Both the position numbers and the translations under genes were made by a program. This document shows positions 50,138 through 59,327 of a stretch of 64,000 nt of DNA, piece by piece (position 1 is the first letter of the stretch; every line of letters begins with the position of its first letter). The DNA is from a virus: positions 1 through 64,000 of the IMG/VR virus record IMGVR_UViG_3300019360_000002, one strand, 5' to 3'. The notes under the pieces are model-generated. The model did not search any database. It was not told the origin of the DNA and saw only the letters and a list, made by a program, of their open reading frames with translations.

Positions 50138-50487
50138 CGCCTCTTCCTTCCGTTGTCGGGCTTGAGCGCTCTAATCTCGAACTTGGATAGCCGCCCGGTG
50201 GGTGGTCTCGGGCCAACGAACACCGAGCCTTTGCCGTCGCAGCCCGTGCACTTTGTCCCGCGACTGTACCCGCGTCCAGCACAACCGTGGCACTTGTGCC
50301 AGCCCCGCTTCTTCGCCTTGGGCGGGTCGACTGGCCTTGCCACCACCCGGCCAGGGTCTACCTTGGGCTTACGCCCACGCCGCTTCTCTGCGATCTCGTG
50401 GACGAGATGCACGCCCGCGATGTCGCAGCGATCGTCTCGACAGATGGCAGCTAGGTCGCTCAAGGAGTCGGGCTTCTTCGTGGTCAC
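50134..50487 (-). CDS. DnaJ-type zinc-finger protein, 117 aa
   Basis: One CxxCxGxG pair (CHGCAGRG and CTGCDGKG) in the C-terminal half; basic Pro-rich middle. Half of the DnaJ cysteine-rich domain, as in many small phage proteins. Overlaps both neighbours by 4 bases. Confidence 0.78.
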   Translation of the reverse strand: MTTKKPDSLSDLAAICRDDRCDIAGVHLVHEIAEKRRGRKPKVDPGRVVARPVDPPKAKKRGWHKCHGCAGRGYSRGTKCTGCDGKGSVFVGPRPPTGRLSKFEIRALKPDNGRKRR

Positions 50488-51068
50488 TGTTCGTCGTCAG
50501 TGAGTTCGAGCTTCATGACGAAACGGCGAAGGAGGTACCGACAGACGTAGTCGACCGGCGACTTGGCCATCCGAATGCCGGGCGTGTTGGTCCGCCCCGA
50601 CGGCTCGAAGCTCGTACCGATGAGGCGCCTGCACAGGTCTTCGAGCGGGTGGCCGAGCTGGAGCAGGATTGAAGAGGCGATGGCCCACTGGTCGGCGAAG
50701 CCCGAGGCGACCGAGCCTTGTTTTGCGAGGCGCAAGAAGAACTCGCCCACTTCGCCGTTTGGATAGAAGCTCACCGTCACGTAGCCGTCCTCGTCGCCTT
50801 CAGCCGAGTGGATGGTGAACTTGTGGGTGAGTGACTGGCGTTCGGCCGGTAGTTTGACGCGGCGCGGCAAAGAGGTTGCGGCCGACAGGTCGGCGAGCTT
50901 GACCCCCAGCTCGTCCCTGGCGGCCACAGCCGCCTTCAGATGGGCCTGGGAGCGCGCCAGGTCGCTCGTGAGCTGCCCGACCTGGGTGGTTGCTTGTTCC
51001 AGCTCGGCCCGGGTTTCGGCGAGCTGGGCTCGGCAGGTGTCTAGGTGAGTGGTCGTGAACTTGGGCAC
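50484..51068 (-). CDS. Stand-alone TSCPD domain protein, NrdJ C-terminus-like
   Basis: 194 aa from GTG 51068, likely leaderless. Residues 1-50 coiled coil. Residues 75-180 (FYPNGEVGEFFLRLAKQGSV, LLQLGHPLEDLCRRLIGT, FEPSGRTNTPGIRMAKSPVD) match the TSCPD domain at the end of B12-dependent ribonucleotide reductases. No reductase gene is in the window, so it may act on the host enzyme or be outside-encoded. Its promoter has the shared operator. Confidence 0.75.
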   Translation of the reverse strand: MPKFTTTHLDTCRAQLAETRAELEQATTQVGQLTSDLARSQAHLKAAVAARDELGVKLADLSAATSLPRRVKLPAERQSLTHKFTIHSAEGDEDGYVTVSFYPNGEVGEFFLRLAKQGSVASGFADQWAIASSILLQLGHPLEDLCRRLIGTSFEPSGRTNTPGIRMAKSPVDYVCRYLLRRFVMKLELTDDEQ

Positions 51069-51074
51069 GGCGAA

Positions 51075-51116
51075 ACAGTGCCAAATGCGGGTGGGGCGGT
51101 CAACAAATATTTGTTG
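51075..51116 (-). promoter_or_regulatory. Leaderless promoter with perfect operator palindrome
   Basis: Minus strand: TTGACC (51103-51098), 17-base spacer, CACTGT (51080-51075), six bases, GTG 51068. The 16-bp perfect palindrome CAACAAATATTTGTTG (51101-51116) overlaps the -35. Confidence 0.75.
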
Positions 51117-51172
51117 TAAAAGGATTTATTTTTTAGAGAGGTCGCAACCCTACACACGACAGAGGCAACGCT

Positions 51173-51350
51173 ACACCAATTGTAATGGCGCCTAGAGTTT
51201 TGACCGTTTTTTGATGAAAACATTTGAATTTCTCAAGTGGTCATACCACTAATTGATCAGGCGCCAAATGCGTCCGATCAATTAGTGGTCAGACCACTAA
51301 CTTAAATAGCGACAAAAGTCGGTTTCTCTAGCCGACATTACAATTGGTGC
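51173..51350. other. Nested dyad region, candidate replication origin
   Basis: Symmetric about 51262-51267. Outer arms ACACCAATTGTAATG (51173-51187) and its inverted copy 51336-51350 (14 of 15). Inner arms ACCACTAATTGATC (51245-51258) and exact inverse 51276-51289. Each inner arm is itself part of AGTGGT-N3-ACCACT (51236-51250, 51284-51298). AT-rich, in the 656-base gap between the minus and plus replication/nucleotide operons and just before the primase gene. Bases 51351-51724 hold only a weak promoter. Confidence 0.6.
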
Positions 51351-51542
51351 CGGGTTGTCTGGTTTTTGCGCGGGGTTGACGCCCGCCGTTTTGCCCAGGT
51401 GTTTCGCCTGTTTAAGTCCGTGCGTAGGGTTTTGGGGTGTTTTTAACTATATGCGAGAAATATGCGTTAATTGGAAAACGACGGAAATTGATCGGCTACC
51501 CGAAATTAGCGTTTTTTGGGGGTATTTCATTTCTCGCGCGCC

Positions 51543-51570
51543 TTGAATTAAAGTGAAATATTTGTATGAG
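51543..51570 (+). promoter_or_regulatory. Possible promoter for replication operon
   Basis: TTGAAT 51543-51548, 16-base spacer, TATGAG 51565-51570, in AT-rich DNA 155 bases before the primase ATG. Confidence 0.4.
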
Positions 51571-51724
51571 TTTAGAAGGCCCCTTAACCCTGCACAGCGA
51601 TTACCTTACCTGGCAAAAAATCGAATTTCTTGACCTCTGACTACAGCATGGCGTAGATCATCAGCCCTCGGGTAGTTTGACCATCAGACGACCTCTGGCG
51701 TGGGGGTCGCGAAAGGGAGCGGGG

Positions 51725-54508
51725 ATGCTCGATGAGGCGCGCAGCTTCTTCAAGCTGCTATGGCCAGACACGTCGCTCGTGGACCACCTTCGCGTCACGC
51801 TGTGGCGGCTACCCGATCGAGCCAGCCTCCACGTCCCGCCGTCGAGCGTCCTGGATGCCCTCCAGGGCTTCGCCACCCTGCCGGTGGCCACCGGGACGTT
51901 CGACAAGCCCTACGAGCCCGCCAGCGGGCCGCCAGGCACGCACGCGATGTATTACGGGGTCGGGCTGCGCCGGCCTGATCTACCGCCGACCAGCCGAGGT
52001 CTCGACGACGATGTGACGGCCTGGCCGGGAGTCTGGGTCGACCTCGACTACGGCACAGAGGGGCACGCAGGTGAAAACTACCCGCCTACCGATAGGGAAG
52101 CGCTGGAAATTGCAGATAAATTTCCTGCGCCTCCAACACTGACCGTGCAGTCAGGTCACGGTTTTCACTTGTACTGGTTGTTCGACAAGCCGCTGGTCGG
52201 GGACAGCAAGAAGTTTTCTAGTCTTATTAAAGGGTTACAGAAGAAGTTTCGGGAGCTTGCTGCGCCCTTTTCAGTCGACAAGACGGACGACGTAGGCCGT
52301 GTGCTCGGCATCCCTGGCCTTTGGAACTGCAAGAAGCTGGTCCCGCCCGTGCGAGTCGCAATTTTGCTTGACGACGGACCGCGCTACAAGATAACAGACC
52401 TGGAAGCTTTTCGCGGACGCCCCGGACGCCCGCTCAAATCCCCGCCGCCCGCCGCCACCGGTCAAGCCGTTCAAGGGCCGCCACCCTTAGACAGCGGAAT
52501 TAAGACCGGTGGCGGTGCCGGCTCTTCTGCAAAACGTGGCCGCCCCGCCAACGTCGACAAGTGGCCGGCGTGGGTGCTGGGCGTGCGTCGCCGCGTCAAG
52601 AACACGACCGACGCCGAGAAGAAGCGCCGAGCTGAGCTACTCATCGATGGCGAGCCGTTCGCCGAGTCGGGCGAGCGGAATAACACTTGCAACAGCATGG
52701 TGGGGCTGCTCACGAACTACGTGTTCAAGGAGAAGCCGCAAGCGACAGCCGAGGAGGTCTACGACACCTTCTTCTCCGCCGCCATCATCAAGATGGCGCT
52801 TCTAGAAGACGACCCGTCGAACCCGGCTCTGCAAAAGGACGAGGTGCTCGGCCAGATCTCACGCATGTGGGAACTCGTGCTCGAAGAGGACGCGCGTGCC
52901 AAGGAGCAGGCCAAGCGGTTCGCCGACGCGCTTCGGCGTGGCGCGCTTCGGCGCAAGGGCGGAGGCGGAGGAGGCAACGGAAGTAACGGTCACGCGAACG
53001 GCAACGGTCACGCGAACGGTCACGGTGAACCGGAACCGGGCGGTAGTTCCACCCAGGCGCTTGTGGTGCGCGAATCCGAGCCTGAGATAGGCGAGTACGA
53101 CACGCCTGATGGGTTGCCGCCCGTGCCTCCGCCGCAGAGCCACGACGCGTTCGGCGAAGATCCGCTGGAGCTGCTCATCATCCAGTACGAGGATGCCTAC
53201 TTTGTCTGGCGCGATGAGCAATACAAGGCTCCGGTGTCGAGTAAAGCCCTGGAGACGAGCCTACGTCGTGACCTCGCCTACGCAGACGGCGTGACGTGGT
53301 ACTACGAGAACGACAAGGGGGTCGAGAAGCGAAAGACCCTCCAGCAGTTCAAGAACGACTACTGCACAGTGGCGCGGCACCTCGTCTTCGATCTCACCAA
53401 TCCGAACACCGAGTACGACCCGGACTCGGAGACGCTGTTCGTGGCCGCAGCGCCACTGCGTGACCTGGAGCCGACGTTCAACGAGCACATCCACGAGTGG
53501 CTCACGCTCTTCGGGGGAGACGGCGCCGATCGCCTGATCGATTGGATTGCCACCATCACGGATCTCTCCTATCAAAGCTGCGCTCTTTACGCCTCCGGGC
53601 ACTCGCGTACGGGTAAGTCGCTCCTCGCCCAAGGGCTTGCCAAGCTGTGGAGCGCACACGGAGAGCCGACCGCGCTCAAAAATGTGTTGGAGAACTTCAA
53701 TGCGGACCTGCTTCGCTGCCCGCTCATCCACGCCGACGAAGCGCTTCCGTACGGAACCCACACCACCGACTTGCGCGAGATGATTGGCTCGTCGAGCCGT
53801 ACCGTCACGCAGAAGTATTTGCCGAATGCCACTTTGCGGGGCGCAATTCGCATGGTGCTCACTGCCAATAACCACGACATGCTGGCGACCGGCGACGAGC
53901 ATCGAGGCCCGCAGGACGTAGAAGCGGTCGCGGAGCGGTTTTTACACATCACGCCGCCCGCGTCGGCAGGGAAATTTTTGGCCGAGCTGGGCGGCAAGGC
54001 AGGTAAGACAAAAGACTGGGTGGATGGGGACCTAATCGCCCGTCACGCGCTCTGGTTGCGGGACCACAAGCGGATCGGGTTTGTCCCCGGCACACGTTTC
54101 ATCGTGGAGGGCACCAAGACCGAGGTGCACCGCGCACTCGTCATGTCTGGTCCCGTGTCGTCGCTGGTCCTTGAGTGGCTCGCCAAGTTTTTGAACAAGC
54201 CGCTCGCGGGAGTCATCAAGCAAGGGCTCGTGCTCTGGGGTAACGGTGAGCTGCTCGTCAACACCTCGGCCATCACCGACCACTGGGAGCACTTCATCAA
54301 TTCTCACCCGGTGTACTCGACCACGCGCATCGGCACCGCTCTCCGCTCCATCGCACGCGGGCTGAGGCGAGGGGACGGTCCGCACCGGAACAAAAACTTC
54401 TGGATCGTCGACCCGATGTACGTGATCGACTGGGCGCAGCAGAACAACATCGGCGACGTGGACGCGATGTGGACCAGCATCAACACCGCCAAGCCGGTTC
54501 TCAACTGA
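51725..54508 (+). CDS. Primase-polymerase / SF3 helicase fusion
   Basis: 927 aa from ATG 51725 (AAAGGGAGCGGGG upstream). N-terminal archaeo-eukaryotic-type primase: VWVDLDYG (metal), SGHGFHLYW (His motif), VDKTDDVGRVLGIPGLWNCK. Middle linker rich in Gly/Asn/His repeats. C-terminal D5-type helicase: GHSRTGKS (Walker A), LIHADEAL (Walker B), VLTANNHD (sensor). Same layout as primase-helicases of plasmids, prophages and large DNA viruses. Initiates replication, probably at the adjacent dyads. Confidence 0.9.
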   Translation: MLDEARSFFKLLWPDTSLVDHLRVTLWRLPDRASLHVPPSSVLDALQGFATLPVATGTFDKPYEPASGPPGTHAMYYGVGLRRPDLPPTSRGLDDDVTAWPGVWVDLDYGTEGHAGENYPPTDREALEIADKFPAPPTLTVQSGHGFHLYWLFDKPLVGDSKKFSSLIKGLQKKFRELAAPFSVDKTDDVGRVLGIPGLWNCKKLVPPVRVAILLDDGPRYKITDLEAFRGRPGRPLKSPPPAATGQAVQGPPPLDSGIKTGGGAGSSAKRGRPANVDKWPAWVLGVRRRVKNTTDAEKKRRAELLIDGEPFAESGERNNTCNSMVGLLTNYVFKEKPQATAEEVYDTFFSAAIIKMALLEDDPSNPALQKDEVLGQISRMWELVLEEDARAKEQAKRFADALRRGALRRKGGGGGGNGSNGHANGNGHANGHGEPEPGGSSTQALVVRESEPEIGEYDTPDGLPPVPPPQSHDAFGEDPLELLIIQYEDAYFVWRDEQYKAPVSSKALETSLRRDLAYADGVTWYYENDKGVEKRKTLQQFKNDYCTVARHLVFDLTNPNTEYDPDSETLFVAAAPLRDLEPTFNEHIHEWLTLFGGDGADRLIDWIATITDLSYQSCALYASGHSRTGKSLLAQGLAKLWSAHGEPTALKNVLENFNADLLRCPLIHADEALPYGTHTTDLREMIGSSSRTVTQKYLPNATLRGAIRMVLTANNHDMLATGDEHRGPQDVEAVAERFLHITPPASAGKFLAELGGKAGKTKDWVDGDLIARHALWLRDHKRIGFVPGTRFIVEGTKTEVHRALVMSGPVSSLVLEWLAKFLNKPLAGVIKQGLVLWGNGELLVNTSAITDHWEHFINSHPVYSTTRIGTALRSIARGLRRGDGPHRNKNFWIVDPMYVIDWAQQNNIGDVDAMWTSINTAKPVLN

Positions 54509-54548
54509 AAAATTTTTGTTGACAATGCTGCTTGGCATACGGCTAAAT
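54507..54548 (+). promoter_or_regulatory. Promoter with operator
   Basis: Operator-like GAAAAATTTTTGTT (54507-54520) overlaps TTGACA (54519-54524); 18-base spacer; CTAAAT (54543-54548); ATG 54569. Confidence 0.65.
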
Positions 54549-54568
54549 AACCCACTGCGTGTGAGATA

Positions 54569-56101
54569 ATGGCGATTCTTAAAACGTCGGCTTCGCAGGT
54601 CGAAGCTTTCATCCGCTGCAACCGTTATTGGTACAACAAAAGCGTGTTGAAGTTGCCAGAGCCTTTTTCGCCGGCCGCCGCCAAGGGCTCGCGCGTGCAC
54701 AGCATAAGCGAATACTGGTTAAAGTCCGGCCTTCTCTCACAACCGCCAGGCGCTACTGACGAGGACACGGAGATCGCGCAGGCAGCTATTGCCACCATGC
54801 CCGCGCGTGGGCCGGAGCTGCTTATCGAACACGAGTTCGAGATTCCGACGTACGAAGGTGGCCCAATGTGGCTAGGCTACATCGACCTTGTTGATCCTCG
54901 TGGCGATCTGGTTCACGTGCTTGACCACAAGACGCGTAGTGATTTTCGCTACTGCCTTAAGCCCGAAGACCTTTTGAAATCGATTCAAATGATTTCATAC
55001 GCCAAGTGGGCAATGGATTATTTCGTTAAAGAGGCGGTGTTGATTGGCCACAAATACGTGTGCACCAAACGAACTGCCAAACCGCCTTACTACAAAACGA
55101 TGCTTGTGACAGCGGTTGCGAATCGCAAACAGGTGGACAAGGTGTGGGCGAATCTCATGCCGGTCATTCGTGAAATGATGGCTTGGCGTGAGAGAAACCC
55201 CAAGACCGCAGACGATCTTTCGCCCAATACGGCAGCGTGTGGCATGTACGGAGGGTGCGCGTACAGGCCGCAGTGTGGATTCTCACCGGCACTCGGCACG
55301 TTCTCCATTCGAAAGACGAAGACCATGAGCGACACGCCCACTGCGCCCGTGAATGGAACCACCCCGCGTCCGATGTCCCTCTCCGAGAAGCTCGCCGCCA
55401 AGAAGGCGGCAGCCGCCGCAGCCGCGCCGCCGGCTACCACGGCCCCGGCCGCAGGAGCGCCCGCTGTCGGCCTCGTGCCGCCGGACGCGCCGCCCAACCT
55501 GCCGGCAGGCCAGCCGCCCGAGGACGCCAAGCCCGAGGAGAAGAAGACCAAGGCGAAGAAGGGCTCGGCCGCGCGTGACGCGATTTTGGCGGCGGCCGGC
55601 GGCGAGCCCGAGAGCGGGACCCTGCCGGGCGTGTCGACGACGCCGCCTCCGGCGAAGCCGGATCTGGGGCGTGTGGCCGAGGAGAGCACGGCCTCGCAGT
55701 TCAAGGGAGTGAAGGAGGAGGCAGAGCGCAAGGCGCTCGTCGCCGAGAACGCCGCCGCGCCTGGCGCCGAGACGGCTCCGTCCGCCCCCGTCAAGGCCGT
55801 CGCGACCAAGAAGCGCCTCTCCATTTTTGTCGATTGCCTACCTGTGAAAGGAGGCGGCAGCTTCACCTTGTTCGAGGACTGGGCCGCGCCGCTCTTCGCC
55901 CACGTGGCCGAGGGCCTCGGCCTCTCCGACTACCGCCTGGCGCAGTTCGCCTCGTGGAAGCCTCACTTCGCCAACGCCGTGCGCGAGAGCCTAGACACGC
56001 TGCCGGAGGTGCTGGTGATGTCGAGCTACGGCCCCGGCGTGCAGGAGGCCCTCGACGCGCTCACGCCCCACGCCACCTTGATCGTCAAGAAGCTGGGGTA
56101 G
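54569..56101 (+). CDS. PD-(D/E)XK nuclease (RecB/Cas4-like) fused to a C-terminal domain
   Basis: 510 aa. Residues 1-250: FIRCNRYWY, LLIEHEFEIP, GYIDLVDP and VLDHKT are the nuclease core; the first Cys plus CGMYGGCAYRPQC suit a Cas4/AddB-type iron-sulfur cluster. Residues 255-400 are Ala/Pro-rich. Residues 410-510 form another domain (RLSIFVDCLPVKGGGSFTLF ...). An internal ATG (55325) with upstream purines could start it separately. Controlled by the shared operator. Role: end processing or recombination. Confidence 0.82.
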   Translation: MAILKTSASQVEAFIRCNRYWYNKSVLKLPEPFSPAAAKGSRVHSISEYWLKSGLLSQPPGATDEDTEIAQAAIATMPARGPELLIEHEFEIPTYEGGPMWLGYIDLVDPRGDLVHVLDHKTRSDFRYCLKPEDLLKSIQMISYAKWAMDYFVKEAVLIGHKYVCTKRTAKPPYYKTMLVTAVANRKQVDKVWANLMPVIREMMAWRERNPKTADDLSPNTAACGMYGGCAYRPQCGFSPALGTFSIRKTKTMSDTPTAPVNGTTPRPMSLSEKLAAKKAAAAAAAPPATTAPAAGAPAVGLVPPDAPPNLPAGQPPEDAKPEEKKTKAKKGSAARDAILAAAGGEPESGTLPGVSTTPPPAKPDLGRVAEESTASQFKGVKEEAERKALVAENAAAPGAETAPSAPVKAVATKKRLSIFVDCLPVKGGGSFTLFEDWAAPLFAHVAEGLGLSDYRLAQFASWKPHFANAVRESLDTLPEVLVMSSYGPGVQEALDALTPHATLIVKKLG

Positions 56102-56104
56102 GTC

Positions 56105-56821
56105 GTGTTGAAGATCGTAAAGCGCGGGCTAGCGGTCATCTGCGAGTTGCTTCAGATTGGGGTGTTCCTCATTCTGTTACCGATCGACTATGCTGGTATC
56201 AAGCTTCGTCGTGTAGCTGCCCGGCTTACGCGACACCCGTACTACTGGTTGGTTCAGTCCAAGCGCTTGCTCCGTGGGGAGCCGACTTGGCAGGAACACG
56301 ATTGGAAGATCGGCATTCCACCGCCAGGGTGGAAGCCGGTGCCGTGTGATATTCGCGAGTTCGCACAAAAGGCCAGGGGCGAGGTAGTCGAGGAGAAGGA
56401 GGAGAAAATGGACGCGTCGGATAATCCGATGAAGCCTCGCTTCTGCGCCAATTGCGGCGAGATCGTGTCGTGGAACTACCCGTCGGGCGACGAGACGTGT
56501 GCCGAGGTCGCGTGCCAGCACTGCGGCGCCGGCTACGACATCTGCTTCGACGGGTGCAGTGTGCGAGCAGGCCGACAGCGGGACGAGAAGGACGCCAAGC
56601 TAGGTCGCGAGCTGGTGGCGCTCCTCTCCGAGGTCGTCGGCGACAGCGGTGTGTCGGAGGGAGCTGTCGATTGCCTGAAGCGGCAAATTGCGGATCGCAA
56701 GGCGTTCGCTTTGGCACTCAGGGAAGTAGATCAATTCATGTTCGCCGCATGCATGCTCTGCCATCGCAAGCACGCTCAGGATTGTCCGTTTCACAGAGCA
56801 ATGGCGATCTACATCCGGTAA
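56105..56821 (+). CDS. Zinc-ribbon protein with hydrophobic N-terminus, 238 aa
   Basis: Residues 1-30 hydrophobic (ICELLQIGVFLILLPIDYAG). From 110, CANC ... CQHCGAGYDIC is a zinc ribbon; CMLC and C-P at the end a second Cys group. A strong AGGAGG before in-frame ATG 56408 suggests a shorter second product without the membrane part. Overlaps the helicase gene. Confidence 0.72.
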   Translation: MLKIVKRGLAVICELLQIGVFLILLPIDYAGIKLRRVAARLTRHPYYWLVQSKRLLRGEPTWQEHDWKIGIPPPGWKPVPCDIREFAQKARGEVVEEKEEKMDASDNPMKPRFCANCGEIVSWNYPSGDETCAEVACQHCGAGYDICFDGCSVRAGRQRDEKDAKLGRELVALLSEVVGDSGVSEGAVDCLKRQIADRKAFALALREVDQFMFAACMLCHRKHAQDCPFHRAMAIYIR

Positions 56822-58659
56822 TGCCCACGCTGTCTGAAAAGCTGATGGCCAAGTTCGGCCTGCCGCACCCACGGTCGAGCGCCGGATTGGCACTTGCGCA
56901 GGGTGGTGTATGTCTTTCGCCTGAGCTGGCGCGCATCCTGGCGCTGCCCAGGCGACCGGCGGAAGGCTCTGCGCCTGATCTCACCGAGCTTTACTCAAGG
57001 GGTGTGGCGAACTGCGGCGTCGCACACTGCCGAGTGTGCGTGGCCGGCGAGCCAAGGCTTCGGCCCATCCAGTCCCAGATGCTCTGGGAGGGCGACCGTC
57101 GGCAAGGGCTCCTCGGCATGGCCAAGATCGGCTCGGGTAAGACGCTCGCCTCCCTGCTCATGCATGACGCGATGAACGCCACCCGCACCGTGCTGCTCGT
57201 CAAGTCGAGTCTGCGTGATCAGCTCATTAACATCGACATCCCAGCCTACGGCCGCCACTTCAAGCTGCCCCCGGTTTGGTCCGCCAAGAACACCAGAAAC
57301 TACGAGCGCTCGGGCGTGTACGTGCTCTTCTATCACGAACTGTCGGATTCGCACAAAGGCCATTGGCTTGAGCGCATTGCGCCCGACCTAGTGGTTGCTG
57401 ACGAGGCGCAGGTTTTCCGTAACGTGCATTCGGCTCGGTCCAAAAAGTTCTACCGCTACATGGACGAGCACCCGGAGTGTCGGTATTGTCCGCTATCCGG
57501 GTCGATTGCCAAGCGGTCAATCCGCGATGTAGGACCGCCGAGCGAACTTGCGCTTCGCAAGGACAGCCCGCTGCCCAAGGGACGGGCGCTCTTCGAGTGG
57601 TCGTGTGCGCTCGATCGCGACGTGGAAAAGCCACTTGGCCCCGGCAAGCTCATGCTGTTTTGCGGCCCCGGCGAGGACCATCACGACGGTTTCCGTCGGA
57701 GACTTCGCGAGACCGAAGGTGTGGTGGCGTCGGAGAAAGACACTATCGACACGGCGCTTGAGGTCTTGCCGCATAGTCCACCGCTCTCGCCGGTCATTAG
57801 CGCCGCCTTGGCTGAGCTGGCCAGGCTGTGGCGCTGGAACGAAGACGAGATTTCCGACGCGCTCCACTATGCGCGTCTCGCCAAGCAGATCGCCCAGGGC
57901 TTCTACCTCAAGTGGGATTGGCCCGGCGGTGTGCTCGATGAGGAATGGCTCACAGCGCGGTCAGCCTGGCACAAGGAGGTGCGCGAGTACCTTCGCTACC
58001 ACTCAGTTCCAGGAATGGACTCCACGCTCCAGCTCGCCAATGCCGCACGCCACGGGCACTGGCTGTCTGAGGCGTGGCCCGCCTGGAATGTGGTCAAGGA
58101 CCGACCCGAGCCGCCCACCGAGGCAGTGTGGCTAGACACCGCGTACATGCCGGGTGTGGTGGCCAACCTCGTCGAGGAACTGAACGCGTCCGACGAACCG
58201 CTCGGGAAAAAGAACGCTTCGGGCGCGACGCGAGGTCTCATTATATGGTATGAAAACATATCAATGGGCGACCTCTTGGAGAAGACGTACCCGAGATTCG
58301 GTCCAGGCGATCGAGCGGCTGCGCAATTGGCAAAGATGCACCCGAAGGACCACCCGGTCATTGTGTGCTCTCGGGCATCGCACGGTGAGGGGAAGAACCT
58401 TCAGGACTACACCGATGCGTTCTTCATCACGCCGCCGGCCAACTCCCTTGATTGGAATCAGACAGTCGGTCGTGAGCTGAGGCCCGGCCAACTGGCAGAT
58501 ACGGTACGGGTGAAATGGCTGGCGAACACCATCGACCTTCAGAAGGCGTTCGTGAACGCGGTCAAGAACGCCGAGACCTTGCAGAAAAACACGGGTGAGG
58601 AGCAAGTGCTCCTGATCGCCGACGGAGCGGCCCTAGCAGAGACGGCGAAGGCCGCGTGA
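56821..58659 (+). CDS. SF2 (SNF2-like) helicase
   Basis: 612 aa. MAKIGSGKTLAS (motif I), VVADEAQVFRN (DEAQ, motif II), YCPLSGSIAKRS (motif III), VIVCSRASHGEGKNLQ (V) and NQTVGRELRPGQ (VI). N-terminal CGVAHCRVC may bind zinc. Lies between nuclease and ssDNA-binding candidate, so probably unwinds DNA or displaces proteins in replication/recombination. Confidence 0.85.
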   Translation: MPTLSEKLMAKFGLPHPRSSAGLALAQGGVCLSPELARILALPRRPAEGSAPDLTELYSRGVANCGVAHCRVCVAGEPRLRPIQSQMLWEGDRRQGLLGMAKIGSGKTLASLLMHDAMNATRTVLLVKSSLRDQLINIDIPAYGRHFKLPPVWSAKNTRNYERSGVYVLFYHELSDSHKGHWLERIAPDLVVADEAQVFRNVHSARSKKFYRYMDEHPECRYCPLSGSIAKRSIRDVGPPSELALRKDSPLPKGRALFEWSCALDRDVEKPLGPGKLMLFCGPGEDHHDGFRRRLRETEGVVASEKDTIDTALEVLPHSPPLSPVISAALAELARLWRWNEDEISDALHYARLAKQIAQGFYLKWDWPGGVLDEEWLTARSAWHKEVREYLRYHSVPGMDSTLQLANAARHGHWLSEAWPAWNVVKDRPEPPTEAVWLDTAYMPGVVANLVEELNASDEPLGKKNASGATRGLIIWYENISMGDLLEKTYPRFGPGDRAAAQLAKMHPKDHPVIVCSRASHGEGKNLQDYTDAFFITPPANSLDWNQTVGRELRPGQLADTVRVKWLANTIDLQKAFVNAVKNAETLQKNTGEEQVLLIADGAALAETAKAA

Positions 58660-58732
58660 GGATGGCTGTACGTGGCGGCACAAGCCGCTGCGATTTGCGG
58701 CTCGCAAGAGCCGATAGATGGAGAGGTGACCG

Positions 58733-59221
58733 ATGGGGAGATTTTCTGGTATCAAGGATGCGAAGTGGAATCCGGGCGGTGTGTACTTTGAGCCGGGACA
58801 GTTCTTGGTTCGGGTGGACACGGTGAAGGTGATCGAGAGCCGCAAGAAGGAGGAGATGTTCATCGTCGAGAACACCCTGCTCGACAGCGATCATCCCAAG
58901 CTCAAGCGCGGGTCGTCGGTGTCCTGGGTGGTGCTCAGCTCTTGGGACACGTACCTTGGATCGATCAAGCACTTCGTCTCCGTCGCTCAGGAGATCGAGA
59001 TGGATGATGTCGACGAGTCCGGCATCGAGATGGTGGTGTCCGAGGACAACCCGTGTTCGGGTACCATCCTCAAGGTCGAGGCCAAAAACGTCCGAAAAAA
59101 GGACGGCGGCGACTTCACCAAGTGCGTGTGGTCGTGGCCCGAGCCCGAGGACTTCGCCAAGATCGGGCTCAAGCCCGACGGCACCAAGCTCGACAAGCCG
59201 GTCGAGCAGAAGACGGCGTAG
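58733..59221 (+). CDS. Probable ssDNA-binding protein, 162 aa
   Basis: ATG after GGAGAGGTGACCG. Beta-rich (FLVRVDTVKVIESRKKEEMF, GTILKVEAKNVRKKDGGDFT) with an acidic middle and a C-terminal Lys/Pro tail; resembles DUF669-like phage OB-fold proteins. Located just before DNA polymerase. Identification by pattern and context only. Confidence 0.6.
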   Translation: MGRFSGIKDAKWNPGGVYFEPGQFLVRVDTVKVIESRKKEEMFIVENTLLDSDHPKLKRGSSVSWVVLSSWDTYLGSIKHFVSVAQEIEMDDVDESGIEMVVSEDNPCSGTILKVEAKNVRKKDGGDFTKCVWSWPEPEDFAKIGLKPDGTKLDKPVEQKTA

Positions 59222-59239
59222 CAAGTTCTGGTCATCGGC

Positions 59240-59281
59240 GGGGGCGGTGTCCGGGGAATGAGCCCTTCGTGCACCGCCCCC
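59240..59281. terminator. 10-bp GC hairpin
   Basis: GGGGGCGGTG (59240-59249) pairs perfectly with 59272-59281. Ends the SSB candidate gene; no U-run. Confidence 0.55.
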
Positions 59282-59327
59282 GTCGGCGGCCTTCTACCGT
59301 TTTGACTCGCAATTCTGGAGGGCGCGG

